Shown here one piece after another: positions 1 to 6,141 of a DNA stretch of 11,512 nt. The position numbers and the translations under genes are program-made. The DNA is from Thermohalobaculum sp050330995 (lineage in GTDB: Bacteria > Pseudomonadota > Alphaproteobacteria > Rhodobacterales > Rhodobacteraceae). The stretch lies in NCBI GenBank assembly GCA_050330995.1, contig JBHJHI010000005.1, positions 1 through 11,512 on the forward strand, written 5' to 3'. The notes beneath the pieces are model-generated. The model ran no database searches and was not told where the DNA came from. It worked only from the letters and a program-made list of their open reading frames with translations. Numbering within the stretch: position 1 is the stretch's first letter; every line of letters starts with the position of its first letter.

Positions 1-120
1 CGCGGCGAGCGGCGCGGTCAGTGCGGCGTTGCGCGCGGTCGGCTCGGCGTGCGCGCGCGCGGTGCCCTGCGTGCGCGTGCGCGGGGCGCGCGCGTGGGCG
101 GCGTTGGCGGCGGCGCGCGC

Positions 121-357
121 CTACTCGGCGAGCGCCGCGGCCGCCTCGTACTCGCCGTCCTCGGCGAGCACCTGCGCGCGCGCGAGCTTCTCCTGAGCGG
201 TCGACAGCTCGGTCGAGGCGAGCCGGCCCGCGTCGGCCGCCTGCGCCTCGTTGACGGCGTTGCGTGCGTTGGCGAGCGTCTCGGTCGGCGGCTCGCCCGA
301 CGCGCAGGCGGCGAGGGCGAAGAGGGCGGCGCCGGCGAGGGCGGTCCGGTACGTCAT
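121..357 (-). CDS. Short DUF4398-like lipoprotein, probably truncated by an amber codon
   Basis: This encodes a 78-residue predicted lipoprotein. The N-terminus is a short hydrophobic signal (MTYRTALAGAALFALAAC) ending in a lipobox-like LAAC at residues 15-18, so the mature protein should be lipid-anchored on the periplasmic side of a membrane. The rest is an Ala/Glu-rich helix (AVNEAQAADAG, LSTAQEKLARAQVLAEDGEYEAAAALAE) resembling the DUF4398 family, which is usually 110-130 residues long. I chose the ATG at 357 because the signal begins there and a GGAG (363-366) lies 5 nt upstream. The TAG at 121-123 falls where family members commonly continue as LAEQA. The frame beyond it stays open for 40 codons to the window edge, so this may be an interrupted longer gene. 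The function is unknown. The lipoprotein call is firm and the family call moderate. Confidence 0.7.
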   Translation of the reverse strand: MTYRTALAGAALFALAACASGEPPTETLANARNAVNEAQAADAGRLASTELSTAQEKLARAQVLAEDGEYEAAAALAE

Positions 358-489
358 GGGAACTCCGCTACGGGTTGGGGGCAAGATCGGCTCGCGCCGT
401 GACGTAGGGGCGATCTGGGCGCATCGGCCCGGCGGTCCAAGCCCGGCCGGCCCGATCGTGACGGATCGATGACGAGCGTAACGCTTCTT

Positions 490-518
490 GAGCGGACGGC
501 CGGAACCGCCGGCCGCTC
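490..518 (-). terminator. Possible hairpin at the 3' end of the FadL-type gene
   Basis: GAGCGG (490-495) pairs with CCGCTC (513-518), and inside it CGGC (497-500) pairs with GCCG (508-511), giving an interrupted stem with a 7-nt loop. It overlaps the TGA stop (517-519) of the outer-membrane channel gene. No T-tract follows on the minus strand, so this is only a weak terminator candidate. Confidence 0.3.
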
Positions 519-1821
519 AGAACCTGAGGCTCGTGCCGATCGAGAAGATGTGCGCGCCGCCGCGATACTCGACCTCGGAGCCGGCGAAGGGGCCCGAGCG
601 GATCGTCACCGTCGGGTCCTCCAGCGCCAGCAGGTAGGAATAGGCGGCGTCCAGCGTCATGTCCTGGCCGAACAGGCCGAGATCGTAGGAGAGCCCGCCC
701 GAGAGCCAGAGCCGGTCGCCGTCGGGCACGCGCACGGTGCGCCCGACGCCTTCCTCGGTGAGCGCGGTGGTGTCCTGCGTCGGCGTCTCGTCGTAGGCGA
801 GCCCCGAGCGCAGCGTGAAGGCGGGGGTGACGTCGTACTCGCCGCCGAGGGCGACGAAGAACGCGTCCTCGTAGTTCTGCGCGTCCTGGTTCTCGAAATC
901 GAGCGCGCCGATCGCGGTGTCGAGGCGGTCGAAGCGCGACCAGTTGAACCAGCGGAACTCGGCGGAGACGCGCGCGCGCCCGCCGATGTCCTGCGTCACG
1001 CCCGCCTGCACCCAGTTCGGCAGTTCGGTGCGCACGGTGGCGTCGAGCGCCTGGCCGGCGAAGAGGTTGAGCGGCGCGGGCGCCGCCGGCGAGAACACGC
1101 CCTCGCCCTCGACGTCGAGCGAATAGCCGTTGTGGTAGGCCACTCCGAGCTGCGTGCCGTCGAGTGGCTCCCAGAGCCCGCCGACCGAGAACGAGTAGGC
1201 GAAGTCGTCGCCGTCGAGCGCGATCGCCGTCGAGGTCAGCCGCGCGTCGGCGTAGAGCACGTCGAAGGCCGCGCCGAGGGCGAGGCGGTCGGTCACCTCG
1301 TAGCTGATGGTGGGCGAGGCCGTGACCGAGATCAGCGAGGAGGCGATGCCGTCGGGCGCGCCGATGAAGTTGTCGGGGTTCTCGGTCGCGAGGCCGAACT
1401 CGGTGCGGGTGTTGAGCCCGATCACCACCGCGTCCGTCACCCGGTAGCCGAGAGAGAGCGCGGGCACCCCGGCCGAGCGGTCGGCGTTGGTCTCGGTCGT
1501 GAAGCCGAGCGCGCCGGCGGTCGAGAGGGGCGCGGGCTGGCCCTGCACCACGAGACGCTCGGTCTCGCCCTCCGAGATCGGCGCAATGAAGGACAGGTTG
1601 CCCGCCGCCTCGAAGCTCCCGACCGTCGAGAGCGCGGCCGGGTTGAAGCCCGCGTAGGTCGCGTCCTTGGCGCCCGAGACGCTGTCGGCGAGCGACATGC
1701 CCTGCGACTTGGCCGAGCGCTCGTTGATCTGGAAGGCGCCGGCGAACGAGGTGTCGGGCGTCGCGAACGCGCCCGCCGCGGCGAGCGAGACCGCGAGGCG
1801 CGAGCCGAGCGATGATGTCAT
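517..1821 (-). CDS. FadL/OmpP1/TodX-family outer-membrane transport protein
   Basis: This 434-residue beta-barrel is predicted to import hydrophobic compounds such as long-chain fatty acids across the outer membrane. A Sec signal peptide occupies residues 1-27 (cleavage after SFA). The mature protein begins with the family's N-terminal hatch signature, GAFQINERSAKSQGMSLADS followed by a DATYAGFNPAAL segment, equivalent to the AGF-Q-NE...NPA start of FadL. The body alternates polar and hydrophobic residues in beta-strand fashion and ends in ...SIGTSLRF, with the terminal aromatic residue needed for barrel assembly by BAM. The length matches the family. The ATG at 1821 has an AGGGGG (1830-1835) 8 nt upstream. 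It is divergent from the NDUFA12 operon and may be controlled from the shared intergenic region. The substrate cannot be told from sequence. Confidence 0.93.
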   Translation of the reverse strand: MTSSLGSRLAVSLAAAGAFATPDTSFAGAFQINERSAKSQGMSLADSVSGAKDATYAGFNPAALSTVGSFEAAGNLSFIAPISEGETERLVVQGQPAPLSTAGALGFTTETNADRSAGVPALSLGYRVTDAVVIGLNTRTEFGLATENPDNFIGAPDGIASSLISVTASPTISYEVTDRLALGAAFDVLYADARLTSTAIALDGDDFAYSFSVGGLWEPLDGTQLGVAYHNGYSLDVEGEGVFSPAAPAPLNLFAGQALDATVRTELPNWVQAGVTQDIGGRARVSAEFRWFNWSRFDRLDTAIGALDFENQDAQNYEDAFFVALGGEYDVTPAFTLRSGLAYDETPTQDTTALTEEGVGRTVRVPDGDRLWLSGGLSYDLGLFGQDMTLDAAYSYLLALEDPTVTIRSGPFAGSEVEYRGGAHIFSIGTSLRF

Positions 1822-1851
1822 GGCGGTTTCCCCCTGGGGTTTCCCCTGATG

Positions 1852-1868
1852 TCACGATTCCGTCGTGA
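1852..1868. promoter_or_regulatory. Perfect dyad TCACGA-N5-TCGTGA upstream of the FadL-type gene
   Basis: TCACGA (1852-1857) and TCGTGA (1863-1868) are exact reverse complements separated by 5 nt. The dyad starts about 31 nt upstream of the FadL-type start codon, in its leader or promoter zone. It could be an operator for a dimeric repressor or a leader hairpin. No known regulator is assigned. Confidence 0.35.
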
Positions 1869-1938
1869 TCTCGGCGCTCCCGTGCGCGTTCGCGCGCGCG
1901 CGAGCAAGGGGGTGACGTCGGGGCGCGGGCGGAAAATC

Positions 1939-1952
1939 TGACGCAGACGTCA
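1939..1952. promoter_or_regulatory. Perfect dyad TGACG-N4-CGTCA in the divergent intergenic region
   Basis: TGACG (1939-1943) and CGTCA (1948-1952) form a perfect inverted repeat with a 4-nt spacer. A further TGACG lies at 1913-1917, 26 nt upstream in the same orientation. The site sits next to AAAATCTG (1933-1940), one of the few A/T-rich patches here, between the divergent FadL-type gene and the NDUFA12 operon. This is compatible with an operator; no -35/-10 pair could be assigned with confidence. Confidence 0.35.
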
Positions 1953-2117
1953 ACATGCATCGCTCCCGCGTCTCCGCCGGCCCGTCGAGCGATGCCGTCG
2001 GCGCTCGTCAGGCCCCGCGCCGAGCGGCGCTGGACGCCGGCGCGGGGCTTCGCCATAGTGCGCGCGCCTCCGCCCGGCCGGCTCGGCCGGGCGTCCCGGA
2101 CACGCGAAGGACCCCCC

Positions 2118-2507
2118 ATGCGCCTCTACGACTGGCTGCGCGAGATCCTGACCTGGTGGCACGGCCAGACCCTCGGCACGCGGATCTGGACCTGGCGGCG
2201 CGGGCATCTCGTCGGCGAGGACGGCACGGGCAACAAGTACTACCGCAACGCCGACGACAGCCGGCGCTGGGTGATCTACAACGGCCCGATCGAGGCGAGC
2301 CGGATCGACGCCGAATGGCACGGCTGGCTGCACCACACCTTCGACCAGCCGCCGACCGAGCGGCCTTTCGAGCTGAAGTCCTGGGAGAAGCCCCACCAGC
2401 CGAACCTGACCGGGACCGAGGGCGCCTACCGCCCGCCCGGCAGCGTCCTGACCCCCGCCAAGCGCGAGCGCGCGCGCGGCGACTACGACGCCTGGCAGCC
2501 GGAGTAA
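2118..2507 (+). CDS. NDUFA12-family complex I accessory subunit homologue
   Basis: This 129-residue protein is a bacterial homologue of mitochondrial complex I accessory subunit NDUFA12 (B17.2). In Alphaproteobacteria these proteins are considered part of, or assembly partners for, NADH:ubiquinone oxidoreductase. Visible family features are the GTRIWTWRRGHLVGEDGTGN segment, then KYYRNADDSRRWVIYNG, and the hallmark EWHGWLHHTFDQPP at about residues 74-87, followed by a Pro-rich tail (KPHQPNLTGTEGAYRPPGS). There is no signal peptide or transmembrane helix, consistent with a peripheral matrix/cytoplasmic-side subunit. I chose the ATG at 2118 because the homology begins at MRLYDWL and GAAGGA (2105-2110) lies 7 nt upstream; longer frames add only low-complexity residues. 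It is the first gene of an operon with the MlaD-type gene (4-nt gap) and the DUF2155 gene. Confidence 0.94.
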   Translation: MRLYDWLREILTWWHGQTLGTRIWTWRRGHLVGEDGTGNKYYRNADDSRRWVIYNGPIEASRIDAEWHGWLHHTFDQPPTERPFELKSWEKPHQPNLTGTEGAYRPPGSVLTPAKRERARGDYDAWQPE

Positions 2508-2514
2508 GCGCTTG
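2501..2514 (+). promoter_or_regulatory. Ribosome binding site that fixes the TTG start of the MlaD-type gene
   Basis: GGAG (2501-2504) lies immediately before the TAA of the NDUFA12 gene and 7 nt before the TTG codon at 2512-2514. No ATG or GTG stands at the expected N-terminus, and the protein begins with the family-typical PERTAETILGA right after this TTG. The upstream stop and the downstream start are therefore translationally coupled. Confidence 0.7.
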
Positions 2515-2979
2515 CCCGAACGTACCGCTGAGACCATCCTCGGCGCCGTCGTCCTGACGGCGGCCGTCGGCTTCATCGTTTATGCCGCCACCACGGCCGA
2601 TCTCGGCCTGACCGGCGGCTCGGGCACGCGGCTCACCGCCGAGTTCCGCTCGCTCGGCTCGGTGTCGGAAGGCGCGGCCGTACGCATCGCCGGCGTGCGC
2701 GTCGGCTCGGTCAGCGAGGTCGTGCTCGATCCCGAGACCTACAACGCGCAGGTGACGCTGCGCCTCCAGCCCGGCATCGAGATCCCCGAGGACACCGCCG
2801 TTAAGATCACCCAGGCGAGCCTGCTCGGCGACAGCTTCCTCGCGCTCGATCCGGGCAGTTCCGACTTCATGCTCGAGGACGGGGGCGAGCTCACCTACAC
2901 TCAGGACGCGGTCAACCTGATGGACATCGTCTCGCGCTTCATCGCCGGCTCCGGCGCGCCCTCGGGCGGGGGCGACTGA
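2512..2979 (+). CDS. mlaD: MlaD-type MCE-domain protein of outer-membrane lipid transport
   Basis: This 155-residue protein of the MlaD family is the periplasmic substrate-binding component of the MlaFEDB phospholipid transporter, which maintains outer-membrane lipid asymmetry. Residues 1-29 form an N-terminal membrane anchor preceded by PERTAETILG. The single MCE domain follows at about residues 40-120: LTAEFRSLGSVSEGAAVRIA, GVRVGSVSEVVLDPETYNAQ, IEIPEDTAVKITQASLLGDSF, then LALDPG. The length fits the family. Translation starts at TTG, supported by GGAG 7 nt upstream. The gene lies 4 nt after the NDUFA12 gene and its TGA is 2 nt before the DUF2155 start. The other mla genes (mlaF, E, B, C) are not in the window, so partner proteins must be encoded elsewhere; membership of a full Mla complex is inferred from the domain. 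Confidence 0.9.
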   Translation: MPERTAETILGAVVLTAAVGFIVYAATTADLGLTGGSGTRLTAEFRSLGSVSEGAAVRIAGVRVGSVSEVVLDPETYNAQVTLRLQPGIEIPEDTAVKITQASLLGDSFLALDPGSSDFMLEDGGELTYTQDAVNLMDIVSRFIAGSGAPSGGGD

Positions 2980-2981
2980 GG

Positions 2982-3611
2982 ATGCGCCGCCTCGCGCCCG
3001 CCCTGGCGGCGGCGGTCCTCGCGACCGCGCCGACCGGGGCGTCCCTGGTCGTCGCGCCGGTCGCCGCGCTCCTGGACGCCGCCCCGGCCGCCGCGCAGCG
3101 CATCGAGACCGTGCCGCTCGACGATCCCGGCGCCACCGACGGCACGCTCCTGCCGAACGGGGCGCGCTCGCGCCGGCGCGACGCGGTGCCGGGCGGGCCG
3201 GACGAGGACGGCGACCGCTTCGTGGTCGCGCCCTTTCGCACCGAGGCTTATCCCGACCCGCCGCGGGCGATCGCGATCGGCGAGACCCGCCGCTTCGATG
3301 CCGCGCGCCTGCGCGTGCTCGACATGATCACCGGCGAGACCAGCACGATCGAGATCGCGGTCGGCCGGCAGACCGAACACCGCCGGCTCACGCTCGCTCT
3401 CAGGACCTGCGCGCGCCCCGAGCGCGGCTCGGTCGGCGACCTCGCCGCGCTGGAGGTGGTGGACCGTCGGCTGCACAAGGACGTGCCGGCCTTCTCGGGC
3501 TGGATGTTCGCCGAGAGCCCGGCGCTCTCGGCCCTCGATCACCCGCGCTACGACGTCTGGCTGATCGCCTGCACCACCGCCTCGGCCGGCGAGGGCGAGG
3601 GCAGCGAATAG
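2982..3611 (+). CDS. DUF2155 domain-containing secreted protein
   Basis: This 209-residue exported protein of unknown function carries a C-terminal DUF2155 domain. The first 38 or so residues are an Ala-rich signal peptide (MRRLAPALAAAVLATA ... APAAAQ). A variable Arg/Asp-rich stretch follows to about residue 95. The DUF2155 domain then begins with RLRVLDMITGETSTIEIAVG (the family's LdkvTg..t..l.v.vG pattern), continues with LTLALRTCARP, and ends with the diagnostic FSGWMFAESPALSALDHP followed by YDVWLIAC. Two cysteines (in RTCARP and IACTT) could form a disulfide, as expected for a periplasmic protein. It is translated 2 nt after the MlaD-type gene as the last member of the operon. Its last 64 nt overlap the 3' end of aat on the other strand; both proteins keep their conserved C-termini there. 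Confidence 0.92.
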   Translation: MRRLAPALAAAVLATAPTGASLVVAPVAALLDAAPAAAQRIETVPLDDPGATDGTLLPNGARSRRRDAVPGGPDEDGDRFVVAPFRTEAYPDPPRAIAIGETRRFDAARLRVLDMITGETSTIEIAVGRQTEHRRLTLALRTCARPERGSVGDLAALEVVDRRLHKDVPAFSGWMFAESPALSALDHPRYDVWLIACTTASAGEGEGSE

Positions 3612-4204
3612 AAGTCCGCCCGGCTCGACAGCGCCTCCTCCAGAAGGGCGCGGTAGACCGGGCGGGTCACCGTGATCGCGCCGAGGCTGACCAGATGCTC
3701 GGTGGTGAACTGGGTGTCGAGAAGCTGGAAGCGGCCGAGCTTCAGGCGCGCGACCAGATGGGCGAGCGCGATCTTCGAGCTGTCGCGCGCGAGGCTGAAC
3801 ATGCTCTCGCCGAAGAAGGCCGCGCCGAGGCGCACGCCGTAGCGCCCGCCCGCGAGCCGGCCGTCGATCCAGACCTCGACCGAATGGGCGTGGCCCTTGC
3901 GCGCGAGCGCGGCGTAGAGATCGGCGATGCGCCCGTTGATCCAGGTCTCCTCGCGGGCGGCGCAGCCGGCGAGCACCGCCTCGAAGGCATGATCGACCGT
4001 GACGACGTGGTCGCTCCGGCGCAGCCGCTTCTTCAGCGAGCGCGAGAGATGGAAGCCGTCGAGCGGCAGGATGCCGCGCCGGCGCGGCTCGACCCAGAAC
4101 ACGTCCTCGGCCTCGGCCGAATCGGCCATCGGGAACACGCCCGCCGCGTAGGCGCGGAGCAGCAGTTCGGGAGTGAGATCGAGGCCGGGTTCGGCGTCCT
4201 TCAT
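3548..4204 (-). CDS. aat: Leucyl/phenylalanyl-tRNA-protein transferase
   Basis: Aat is a cytoplasmic enzyme that moves Leu or Phe from aminoacyl-tRNA to proteins with an N-terminal Lys or Arg, marking them for ClpS/ClpAP degradation (bacterial N-end rule). The 218-residue product has the usual length and signatures: the start LTPELLLRAYAAGVFPMADS, FWVEPRRRGILPLDGFHLSR, TWINGRIADLYAALARKGHA then HSVEVW, GESMFSLARDSSKIALAHL, LLDTQFTTEHLVSLGA, and the typical SRADFYSLP ... QAISQTS ending. I chose the ATG at 4204 (MKDAEPGLDLTPELL) with AGAGG 8 nt upstream; the longer frame adds 29 Arg-rich residues not seen in the family. It lies 99 bp downstream of accC on the same strand and may be partly co-transcribed. 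Its TAG stop is inside the convergent DUF2155 gene. Confidence 0.95.
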   Translation of the reverse strand: MKDAEPGLDLTPELLLRAYAAGVFPMADSAEAEDVFWVEPRRRGILPLDGFHLSRSLKKRLRRSDHVVTVDHAFEAVLAGCAAREETWINGRIADLYAALARKGHAHSVEVWIDGRLAGGRYGVRLGAAFFGESMFSLARDSSKIALAHLVARLKLGRFQLLDTQFTTEHLVSLGAITVTRPVYRALLEEALSSRADFYSLPSPSPAEAVVQAISQTS

Positions 4205-4258
4205 CGACGAGCCTCTCGCGACTGACCTGCGAAGGATCGCATAGCCCGGCGGGCGGCG

Positions 4259-4287
4259 GAAGCCGCGCCGGCCCGGCGTGCCGCTTC
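4259..4287 (-). terminator. Candidate hairpin between accC and aat
   Basis: GAAGC (4259-4263) pairs with GCTTC (4283-4287), and inside it CGCCG (4266-4270) pairs with CGGCG (4274-4278) around a 3-nt loop. It begins 16 nt beyond the accC stop in the transcription direction. There is no T-tract. It may attenuate read-through from accC into aat rather than end transcription. Confidence 0.3.
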
Positions 4288-4303
4288 GCAACCGCCGGTG
4301 GTC

Positions 4304-5659
4304 TCAGTTCGGGTCGAGCACGCCCGAGGCGAGCCATTCCTCGAGCCAGTGGATGTCGTAGGCGCCCGTCTCCATCGCCTGTGCGCCGAGCAGCGCGCGA
4401 AACAGCGGCGTCGTGGTGTCGACGCCGTCGACCACCAGTTCGCCGAGCGCGCGGCCGAGCCGGCCGAGACAGGCGTCGCGGTCGGGGCCGTGCACGATCA
4501 GCTTCGCGATCAGGCTGTCGTAGTAGGGCGGGATCCGGTAGCCGGCATAGAGCGCGCTGTCCATGCGCACGCCCAGACCCCCGGGCGCGTGAAAGGCGGT
4601 GACCGTACCGGGCGAAGGCGAGAAGCCCGGCACGCGCTCGGCGTTGACGCGGCACTCGATCGCGTGGCCGCGCGGGCGCACGTCCTCCTGGCGGATCGAG
4701 AGCCCATGGCCTGCGGCGATGCGCAACTGCTCGGCCACGAGATCGACCCCGTAGACGGCCTCGGTGATCGGGTGCTCGACCTGGAGGCGGGTGTTCATCT
4801 CGATGAAGTAGAAGCGCCCGTCCTCGTACAGGAACTCGATGGTGCCGACGCCGCGATAGCCCATCTCGGCGATCGCCTCGGCGCAGAGCCCGCCGATCTC
4901 GGCGCGGGTCGCCGCGTCGATCGTGGGCGAGGGGCACTCCTCCAGCACCTTCTGGTGACGCCGCTGCAGCGAGCAGTCGCGCTCGCCGAGATGGACGGCG
5001 CTCCCCTTGCCGTCGCCGACCACCTGGATCTCGATGTGGCGCGGGCGGTCGAGGTACTTCTCTAGATAGACCGCGTCGAAGCCGAAGGCGGCCTTGGCCT
5101 CGGCGCGGGCCTGGCCGAAGGCCGAGGCGAGCGCCGCTGGCTCGCGCGCGACCTTCATGCCGCGCCCGCCGCCGCCGGCAGCCGCCTTGACCAGCACCGG
5201 ATAGCCGATCTCGCGCGCCGCCGCCTCGGCCTCCTCCGCGGTCGAGACCGCGCCCTCGGAGCCCGGCACGCACGGCACGCCGAGGCGGCGCATGGTCTCC
5301 TTGGCCGAAATCTTGTCGCCCATCAGGCGGATGTGCTCGGCCGAGGGGCCGACGAAGATCAGCCCGTGCTCCTCGACGATCCGCGCGAAGCCCGCGTTCT
5401 CGGAGAGGAAGCCGTAGCCCGGATGCACCGCGTCGGCGCCGGTGATCTCGCAGGCGGTCACGATCGCGGGCTGGTTCAGGTAGCTCTCGATCGAGGGCGG
5501 CGGGCCCACGCAGACGCTCTCGTCGGCGAGGCGGACGTGCATCGCCTCGGCGTCGGCGGTCGAGTGGATCGCCACCGTCTCGATGCCCATCTCGCGCGCG
5601 GCGCGGTGGACGCGGAGCGCGATCTCGCCGCGGTTGGCGATCAGGAGCTTTCGGATCAT
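4304..5659 (-). CDS. accC: Acetyl-CoA carboxylase biotin carboxylase subunit
   Basis: AccC uses ATP and bicarbonate to carboxylate the biotin on AccB, the first half-reaction of acetyl-CoA carboxylase in fatty-acid synthesis, in the cytoplasm. The 451-residue product has the family's standard length and all domains. The N-terminal fold starts MIRKLLIANRGEIALRV; HPGYGFLSENAGFA is at about residues 79-92; the ATP-grasp domain includes GDK (K116), VLVKAAAGGGGRGMK (K159 and the Gly-rich loop 162-169), and H208 of RHIEIQ. The catalytic and metal-binding motif GTIEFLYEDGRFYFIEMNTR then LQVEHP carries E275, E287 and R291. The C-terminal domain holds GHAIECRVNAE. These match E. coli AccC numbering within one residue. 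The ATG at 5659 overlaps the accB TGA (ATGA), showing translational coupling within an accB-accC operon. Confidence 0.98.
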   Translation of the reverse strand: MIRKLLIANRGEIALRVHRAAREMGIETVAIHSTADAEAMHVRLADESVCVGPPPSIESYLNQPAIVTACEITGADAVHPGYGFLSENAGFARIVEEHGLIFVGPSAEHIRLMGDKISAKETMRRLGVPCVPGSEGAVSTAEEAEAAAREIGYPVLVKAAAGGGGRGMKVAREPAALASAFGQARAEAKAAFGFDAVYLEKYLDRPRHIEIQVVGDGKGSAVHLGERDCSLQRRHQKVLEECPSPTIDAATRAEIGGLCAEAIAEMGYRGVGTIEFLYEDGRFYFIEMNTRLQVEHPITEAVYGVDLVAEQLRIAAGHGLSIRQEDVRPRGHAIECRVNAERVPGFSPSPGTVTAFHAPGGLGVRMDSALYAGYRIPPYYDSLIAKLIVHGPDRDACLGRLGRALGELVVDGVDTTTPLFRALLGAQAMETGAYDIHWLEEWLASGVLDPN

Positions 5660-6141
5660 TCGAGGACGACGAGCGGCGCGCCGAACTCGACCGGCTCGGC
5701 GTTGGCGACGACGACGCGCTTGCCCCGCCCCGCGCGCGGCGCGGGGATCTGGTTCATGGTCTTCATCGCCTCGATGATCACGAGGGTCTGGCCCTCGGCC
5801 ACCTGCTCGCCGATCGCGACGAAGGGATCGGCGCCGGGCTCCGGGGAGAGATAGCAGGTGCCGACCATCGGCGAGGCGACGACGTCGTCGCTCTCCTCCG
5901 CCGCCGGCGCCTCGGCGGCGGCGATCGGCGCGGGGGCCTGGGGGGCGACCGGTGCGACGGGGGCGGGCATCGGCGTCGGGACCGGCTGGGCCGCGGCCTG
6001 ACGGGCGAGGCGGACCTTCAGCTCGTCGTCCTCGCCGTACTCGCGCTCGACCTCGATCTCGCCGAGTTCGTGCTCGCGCAGGATTTCCGCGAGTGCGCGG
6101 ATGAAGGCGACGTCCGCCCCGGTGTCTCTGCTCATCTGCAT
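5656..6141 (-). CDS. accB: Biotin carboxyl carrier protein of acetyl-CoA carboxylase
   Basis: AccB carries the covalently attached biotin between AccC and the carboxyltransferase AccAD. The 161-residue product has an N-terminal helical region (residues 7-33, VAFIRALAEILREHELGEIE), a flexible Pro/Ala linker (about 48-82), and a C-terminal biotinyl domain (88-161) with the biotinylation motif EAMKTMN; the biotinyl lysine is K127. It ends PVEFGAPLVVLE, typical of the family. One oddity is that the beta-turn after the biotin motif reads APRAGRGKRVVV where family members generally have A-G-T-V-K; the conserved Val is Gly here. I chose the ATG at 6141, with GGAG (6154-6157) 12 nt upstream; the ATG two codons later (6135) is an alternative. 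It is coupled to accC by a 4-nt overlap. Confidence 0.96.
   Translation of the reverse strand: MQMSRDTGADVAFIRALAEILREHELGEIEVEREYGEDDELKVRLARQAAAQPVPTPMPAPVAPVAPQAPAPIAAAEAPAAEESDDVVASPMVGTCYLSPEPGADPFVAIGEQVAEGQTLVIIEAMKTMNQIPAPRAGRGKRVVVANAEPVEFGAPLVVLE

Noticed and set aside
1887..1904. Alternating CG run (12 bp at 1891-1902) as a Z-DNA or repeat element
   Set aside because: Short CG runs are expected at this base composition and similar ones occur inside coding regions here.
368..2119. Long open frames opposite or overlapping real genes (for example 368-2119 minus, 469-1815 plus, 2901-5273 minus, 4304-6232 minus beyond accC, 7125-10304 plus, 9028-10737 minus)
   Set aside because: They are Arg/Ala/Gly-rich shadow frames produced by high GC. 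They lack domain motifs and sit over well-supported genes in other frames.
1955..2557. Plus-strand frame upstream of and overlapping the NDUFA12 gene
   Set aside because: It is out of frame with NDUFA12, low complexity, and has no recognisable ribosome binding site or motif.
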